Shown here: positions 59,056-64,000 of the stretch, one piece after another | Position numbering within the stretch: the stretch's first letter is position 1 | How the letters are laid out: each line of letters begins with the position of its first letter | Assembly: GCA_016938695.1 (NCBI GenBank) | Contig: JAFGUC010000024.1 | Coordinates: forward strand, 124,001-188,000 | Length of the DNA stretch: 64,000 nt | DNA from: Candidatus Woesearchaeota archaeon | Lineage (GTDB): Archaea > Nanobdellota > Nanobdellia > Woesearchaeales > JAFGUC01 | Reading direction: 5' to 3' | Made by a program: the position numbers and the translations under genes | The notes under the pieces: generated by a model | Told to the model about the DNA's origin: nothing | The model's database searches: none | Seen by the model: only the letters and a program-made list of their open reading frames with translations

Positions 59056-60336
59056 CTATTCTCCAAACAATTCTTTTATCTTATGTGGTATTTTTCCTCG
59101 TTCGTATTTTATTAATTCTATATTCGATTTTTTAATGAATTGATTTAATTCATCTATGAATTTCCAAGATTCTTCTAACTCATCAATTCTTAAGAAATTG
59201 GTATTGTCTCCTTTAATTACCTCTTTAATTAAACGTTCATATCCTTCAGAAGAGTTTTCATCATAATGTTCAATTATTTCTTTGTGAGGGAAAATTACTC
59301 TCTTTTCAGGTTGAATCTCAATAATAAGTGGTTGGACATGTTCCTTGAATTTAATATAAATTTGAGAATTTTTTTGTGGCAAAACTTTTCCAGTCCTAAC
59401 TAAAATTGGAATTCCTTTGTATTCCTTTAAGTCAATTTCAAGTTCCAAAGCAATTAATGTTTCTGTTTTAGAATTTTTATCAACATGTTGTTCATTAGTA
59501 TATCCTTCATATTGTCCGATAACAATCTCTTTTTTATTTGGGTTCTTAATTGAAGAAATAATTTCCTTTTTTGCGTTATGAATATCTGTTTTTTTTGTAT
59601 CTAAAAAAAGTAAGCTTATTATTTGTAGAATATGATTTTGAAGCATATCTTTTATTGCTCCTACTTTATCATAATATTGTCCTCTGTTACCAATGTCTAA
59701 AGATTCATCAAGAATAATTTTGACAAATTCAATATGCTCATTGTTCCACAGTTTTTGAATCTCTTGATCTTTTTGTCTAATGCTAAGTAAATCTTGTACG
59801 ACTTCTTTTCCAAGATAATGATCTATTCTGTAGATTTGTTCTTCAGCAAACGCTAACTTGATATCGTCGTTGATTTGTTTTGCTGTATTAAGATCCTCGC
59901 CAAATGGCTTTTCAAAAATAGCTTTAGTTAATCCGACTTTATTTGTAGAAAGTTTAAGTTTGCTTAATTGCGCAGTTATTTTTTTATAGAATTCAAAATG
60001 AGTTGCAAAAAAGAATATCTTTTCAATATTATTCAATTGAAGTTTTTCTTGTTCTTCTTGCATCGCATCTTTTAGAATAGTCAATGAAGAATCTTCAGAA
60101 ATGTCTGCATTAATATACCGTATATTTTTAGAAAATTGTTTAGAAATCTTAGTATGTTCAAAAACATAATTTAAATATTCATTTGTTGACCAGTTTCTTC
60201 GACCAACAGCAAAAACAATAATATCAACAGGTTCTTTTTCATTTATTGCTTCAACAGACTTCAAAATCTTAGTCAAAGCCAAATGACCCGTAGAACCAAA
60301 AAGAACAAAAAAAATTTTATCATTAGTTTCTTTCAT
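59056..60336 (-). CDS. zwf: Glucose-6-phosphate 1-dehydrogenase
   Basis: 'RIDHYLGKEVVQDLLSIR' active-site signature, 'FEKPFGEDLNTAKQIN', N-terminal 'VLFGSTGHLALTKI' nucleotide-binding region. Confidence 0.92.
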   Translation of the reverse strand: MKETNDKIFFVLFGSTGHLALTKILKSVEAINEKEPVDIIVFAVGRRNWSTNEYLNYVFEHTKISKQFSKNIRYINADISEDSSLTILKDAMQEEQEKLQLNNIEKIFFFATHFEFYKKITAQLSKLKLSTNKVGLTKAIFEKPFGEDLNTAKQINDDIKLAFAEEQIYRIDHYLGKEVVQDLLSIRQKDQEIQKLWNNEHIEFVKIILDESLDIGNRGQYYDKVGAIKDMLQNHILQIISLLFLDTKKTDIHNAKKEIISSIKNPNKKEIVIGQYEGYTNEQHVDKNSKTETLIALELEIDLKEYKGIPILVRTGKVLPQKNSQIYIKFKEHVQPLIIEIQPEKRVIFPHKEIIEHYDENSSEGYERLIKEVIKGDNTNFLRIDELEESWKFIDELNQFIKKSNIELIKYERGKIPHKIKELFGE

Positions 60337-60377
60337 CTTACATTACTATAAACAATTTAAGTTTTTAATATTGTTGT

Positions 60378-60704
60378 TTATTTCTTCAGAGCTTCATCAA
60401 TTTTAGATTTAATTGCTGGTTTTGGACCAAATCCAATTATTCTACTTGATTCTTTACCGTTTTTCAAGACAACTAATGTAGGAATACTTTGGATACCAAA
60501 TTGAGTTGCAACGCCAGATGCTTGATCAGTATTAACCTTTGCAAACTTAACTTTTCCATCATATTCTTTACTAAGCTCTTCAAAAACTGGTGCCATCATT
60601 CTACATGGACCACACCATTCAGCCCAGAAGTCAATTACTACTGGTAATTCTGATTTTGTAATCTCGCTTTCAAAATTTTCTTTTGTTATATGTACAATTG
60701 CCAT
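60378..60704 (-). CDS. Thioredoxin
   Basis: '[23 protein letters not shown]...[14 protein letters not shown]'; SD GGAGG before ATG 60704. Confidence 0.97.
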   Translation of the reverse strand: MAIVHITKENFESEITKSELPVVIDFWAEWCGPCRMMAPVFEELSKEYDGKVKFAKVNTDQASGVATQFGIQSIPTLVVLKNGKESSRIIGFGPKPAIKSKIDEALKK

Positions 60705-60838
60705 TTTTGTAAACCTCCAAAAATTCATTTATGATTATAAATGTTTTATTACAAAATATTATAATTTCAAGTGATTTATATAGAATTTGTTTTGGTTTTT
60801 TTTATTCCATTCAGAATTTTTTATTGTTTAAATATAAT

Positions 60839-61189
60839 TTAAAATTTTAGAACATCGCCGATTTTCAAATTATTTTTTTCAATTACTCCCGATTGAAATT
60901 CAATTATATATTTTGCTTTTTGTTTTGGAACAAACAACAAAGAGAATGGTTTGAAATGTTCACACATATCAACTATTTTTTTATGAGAATCTAGATAAAT
61001 AACGTCTATTGAAAAAAAGACAAACATATTGTGAATTGCAATTTTAACAGGATTCTCTTCTTTATTAAAAATAAAAATATAACCCGTATCCTTTGGTTTC
61101 CTATGAAACATTAATCCAATTGTTTTAGAAATTACGCTAGTACAAAATACCTCTTTTTTTGCAATTATTTTATTCTTCTTCGAGATCAT
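60839..61189 (-). CDS. DUF192 family protein
   Basis: 'TIGLMFHRKP...HNMFVFFSIDVIYLDSHKKIVDMCEHFKPFSLLFVPKQKAKYIIEFQSG' resembles DUF192. Confidence 0.82.
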   Translation of the reverse strand: MISKKNKIIAKKEVFCTSVISKTIGLMFHRKPKDTGYIFIFNKEENPVKIAIHNMFVFFSIDVIYLDSHKKIVDMCEHFKPFSLLFVPKQKAKYIIEFQSGVIEKNNLKIGDVLKF

Positions 61190-62054
61190 TTTCTTTTTTC
61201 TCATAAAATGAAATTGCACAATAACTAACACTGTTGTCTTTATCTTTTACAATTTGTGCACTAGTGTAATACTGCAATAAATCTCCTTCATATTTTCCAA
61301 GTTGGTTTAATACCTGTATCAAGACAAGTATGGGAAGTGCACCACAAATTGTTGAATGCGTATCTTCTAAGAAATCAACAAACTCAGAATAATTTAAATC
61401 AATTAAACAATCGATTGCTTTTCTATCCATATCTTCAATTTGCACTTGTGATTCATATTCATCAAAAGGCGCAAATCCGTATGCTTCACCATAATGGGTG
61501 AAATCAGAACTAACAATTATCTTTACATCTTTCTTAAATTGTGATAATGCGCTAACTATAATGCCAGAAAGTTTCTTAGATGTCATTTCACCAGTAACAA
61601 CAATTGGTACAAAAGTCATTTCATTATTAGTTACGTATTGTAGAAACGGTAGTTGAACCTCAACAGAATGTTCATAAAAATGTGATTCAATATCATCAGT
61701 CAAACCTTCTTGAATTAATAATTTTGCAAGTTCCTTGTTAATTGATGCAACACCCAAAGGAGTTTCATAATTTTGAGTAGTAATACTAGTTCGTCCTCGT
61801 CCAGAATGATTAGGTGCCAAAATTAAATATACATCATCAGTTCTCGATTCTCCTAATGCTTTGTATGCTTGTGCAGCACAATATCCCGAAAAAAAATAAC
61901 CTGCATGTGGAGAAATAATTGCTTTAACACCTTGCGAATTTTCACAAGGAAATTCTCCTGGTCCAAGTTCACCAAGAAAACAATCTTCAATCTGCTTTCT
62001 TAATTTGTCAGGATCTCCTTCATAAAATTTATTACCTACAATTGCTTTTCTCAT
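61170..62054 (-). CDS. MEMO1/AmmeMemoRadiSam system protein B family
   Basis: Start MRKAIVGNKFYEGDPDKLRKQIEDCF; 'AIISPHAGYFFSGYCAAQAYKAL', 'APNHSGRG', 'SSDFTHYGEAYGF'. Confidence 0.93.
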   Translation of the reverse strand: MRKAIVGNKFYEGDPDKLRKQIEDCFLGELGPGEFPCENSQGVKAIISPHAGYFFSGYCAAQAYKALGESRTDDVYLILAPNHSGRGRTSITTQNYETPLGVASINKELAKLLIQEGLTDDIESHFYEHSVEVQLPFLQYVTNNEMTFVPIVVTGEMTSKKLSGIIVSALSQFKKDVKIIVSSDFTHYGEAYGFAPFDEYESQVQIEDMDRKAIDCLIDLNYSEFVDFLEDTHSTICGALPILVLIQVLNQLGKYEGDLLQYYTSAQIVKDKDNSVSYCAISFYEKKENDLEEE

Positions 62055-62914
62055 TTTTGTGCAACCAACATTCCGCAAGCAGCATTAATATTTTGTCCAC
62101 TGCTTAATCTAATAAAACACTTAATACCATTAGACATTATTTTCTTTTTAAATTCTTTTATTTTATCTTCAGAAGATGATACAAAATAATTTCCATTGTA
62201 GGGAATCAGATTAATAATGCATTTAAAATTCTGATTAGAAACTAATTTAATCAACAAATCTATATCCTCTATAGTATCATTGCTATCTTTAATCATGACA
62301 TATTCAATCATTATCTCTTGAGATTTTGTATCTAACTTATAGAATTCTTCACATGCAGAAAAAACATCAGAAATGGAATATTTAGATGCAAAAGGAATAT
62401 ATTTTTCACGTTTAGCTTGTGTTGCAAAATGTAATGATATTGCCAAATTAACAGTTGCAGTATCTTTCTCTAAAATATTTCTTGTTCTATTTGCAAGTTG
62501 AATTATTTGTTCTGGAATTCCTACAGTTGAGACAGTTATTCTATTCTTCGAGATTCTATTTTTTCTAGTAACACAAAGATATTTTATTACATTCACAACA
62601 TAATCAAGATTTAGTAAAGGTTCACCAATTCCCATAAAAACAATATTTATTTTTTTATCAGAATGTAATTCAGATGTAATTATCTTTTCACAACATTCTA
62701 TTTGTTCAATTATTTCAGTATCCTTTAGATTTCTTACAAAAAAAGATCCACTTTTACAAAATTTACAACCAACTGGACATCCGACCTGAGTTGATACACA
62801 AATAGTATTTGTATTTTTTTGTGATATAATAACCGATTCAATTAATGAATTATCCTCTAGCTGAAGAGCAATTTTTGTTACATTATCAAATTTGATTTTT
62901 TCTTTAATATTCAT
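62051..62914 (-). CDS. RlmN/Cfr-like radical SAM methyltransferase lacking the N-terminal HhH extension
   Basis: 'CVSTQVGCPVGCKFCKSG', 'FMGIGEPLLNL', 'LAISLHFATQAKREKYIP', 'IEYVMIKDSNDT', 'NAACGMLVA'. Confidence 0.9.
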   Translation of the reverse strand: MNIKEKIKFDNVTKIALQLEDNSLIESVIISQKNTNTICVSTQVGCPVGCKFCKSGSFFVRNLKDTEIIEQIECCEKIITSELHSDKKINIVFMGIGEPLLNLDYVVNVIKYLCVTRKNRISKNRITVSTVGIPEQIIQLANRTRNILEKDTATVNLAISLHFATQAKREKYIPFASKYSISDVFSACEEFYKLDTKSQEIMIEYVMIKDSNDTIEDIDLLIKLVSNQNFKCIINLIPYNGNYFVSSSEDKIKEFKKKIMSNGIKCFIRLSSGQNINAACGMLVAQK

Positions 62915-62966
62915 ATTACAAAGTCAAATTACTTCTTAGAACATTATAAACTTTACTTAAACAACT

Positions 62967-64000
62967 TTAGCAATCAGAGTCATTTGCAAAAGTACAATTC
63001 GTAGGACAATAGTTATCATAATCATTACATTCTGTTATTTTAGTATGGATGCATGATTTAGGAACACCCGTACAAAAATCCATTGTCGAGACATCATAAT
63101 CATTGCAGTCATTTGCACTACTACATTCATTAGTATAGCAACCAGTTTTATCAAATTTACAAGAACTAGAACATTTGAGTGTTCCAACATCAAAATCCAA
63201 AGTTGCACAAGTTTGATTATTTAGATTGTTTTTATCGCAATCTTCATTCAATTCAATTTTATAATTTCCGCATAATTCTGTTTCTTTTATGCATCGTCCA
63301 GAATAGCAAACAGAATTATTTAGAGTACACGAAAAATTAGTCAATACTACTTGAGATTCATTTGAGCAGTATCTTTCAATAATAATATTCCCATCACACG
63401 AATCAGAATAATTGAAAAAGTTCCCATCATTTTCACCATATGTGTAACCTTTTGTTATAAAATTAATTCCGTTATCAGAGTCAATACAAGTATTTTCAAT
63501 TTTTATGCAATCGTGAGTATCATATTTACAATCATTAGTACAACCAATTGTTCCAGTATTAAATCCTAATTCGGAGCATCTTTTTGGAATTAAATTTCCA
63601 TCGCATTCTTCATTATTCTCTAAGATATTGTTTCCACAAGTTTTACTAACAACGCTTGTTGTACAATATGAATAGTCATAAGTACAGTCAGATTTACAGA
63701 CCAAAACTCCTGAATCAAAACCAGATGAGATGCATGTTTTTAGATTAAGGTCGCTTCCGTCACAAGATTCATTTCCTTCTCGAATATCGTTACCACAAAT
63801 CGCTTCGTAATCATGGCATTGAGTTGTATTATAACTTGAGCAATTCTCATTACAAGATAGATTTCCATAATCAAATCCAAGATCCATGCATGTAACATTC
63901 AAATCATTTCCATCACATATTTCATCAGATTCAACAATTTCATCACCGCAATTAGAACTAACATCTGTTAGAATCTTACATAATCCATTAACGCACTTTT
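62967..64000 (-). CDS. Cys-rich secreted repeat protein (Myxococcus-Cys-rich/DUF4215-like), partial, runs off right edge
   Basis: Repeats 'CGN.I.E..E.CDG..L...TC...GFD.G.L.C...C.YD...C'; frame stays open from 63902 to 64000. Confidence 0.82.
   Translation of the reverse strand, partial: KCVNGLCKILTDVSSNCGDEIVESDEICDGNDLNVTCMDLGFDYGNLSCNENCSSYNTTQCHDYEAICGNDIREGNESCDGSDLNLKTCISSGFDSGVLVCKSDCTYDYSYCTTSVVSKTCGNNILENNEECDGNLIPKRCSELGFNTGTIGCTNDCKYDTHDCIKIENTCIDSDNGINFITKGYTYGENDGNFFNYSDSCDGNIIIERYCSNESQVVLTNFSCTLNNSVCYSGRCIKETELCGNYKIELNEDCDKNNLNNQTCATLDFDVGTLKCSSSCKFDKTGCYTNECSSANDCNDYDVSTMDFCTGVPKSCIHTKITECNDYDNYCPTNCTFANDSDC

Noticed and set aside
1-64000. Transposons, insertion sequences, prophage, rRNA operon
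   Set aside because: No transposase, integrase, phage structural genes or rRNA sequence recognised.

Overview
This is a 64 kb, AT-rich, gene-dense archaeal chromosome segment. The evidence for Archaea is TFB, PAN, ABCE1, aIF5B, HerA-type ATPases, TATA-driven leaderless genes and archaeal-style tRNAs. A DPANN/Woesearchaeota-like source is plausible but is inference only. The core content covers translation (PUA protein, AsnRS, aIF5B, RsmB/NOP2-type methyltransferase, truncated NFACT/RqcH, ABCE1, RlmN-like radical SAM), proteolysis (M24, M18, PAN, M50), CTP synthase, transport (ABC-2, CorA-like, Na+/Ca2+ exchanger), a type IV pilus-like ATPase/TadC pair, three HerA/FtsK-like ATPases, and redox/carbon genes (ferredoxin, thioredoxin, G6PDH). 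There are three tRNAs (Ser-TGA, Thr-CGT, Trp-CCA) and a convincing C/D-box sRNA candidate. I saw no rRNA, CRISPR array or transposase. The strongest unusual signals are: (1) a ~1.77 kb strand-asymmetric T-rich non-coding region (10631-12399) with dispersed 'CTAACTATGTA' repeats and clusters of GCATTATAATGC palindromes, next to a coiled-coil/winged-helix protein gene, which may be a replication origin or partition locus; (2) a two-gene module of m5C methyltransferase plus GHKL (MORC/MutL-like) ATPase with a possible C-terminal HEPN-type R-x4-H motif, beside a tRNA-Ser whose 5' end is partly duplicated; (3) a cell-surface locus starting with a predicted beta-barrel-like protein ending in an aromatic residue, followed by a 1228-aa Ig/PKD-like repeat protein; (4) the C/D-box sRNA just after PAN. 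All homology calls are from motif recognition by eye; no searches were run.
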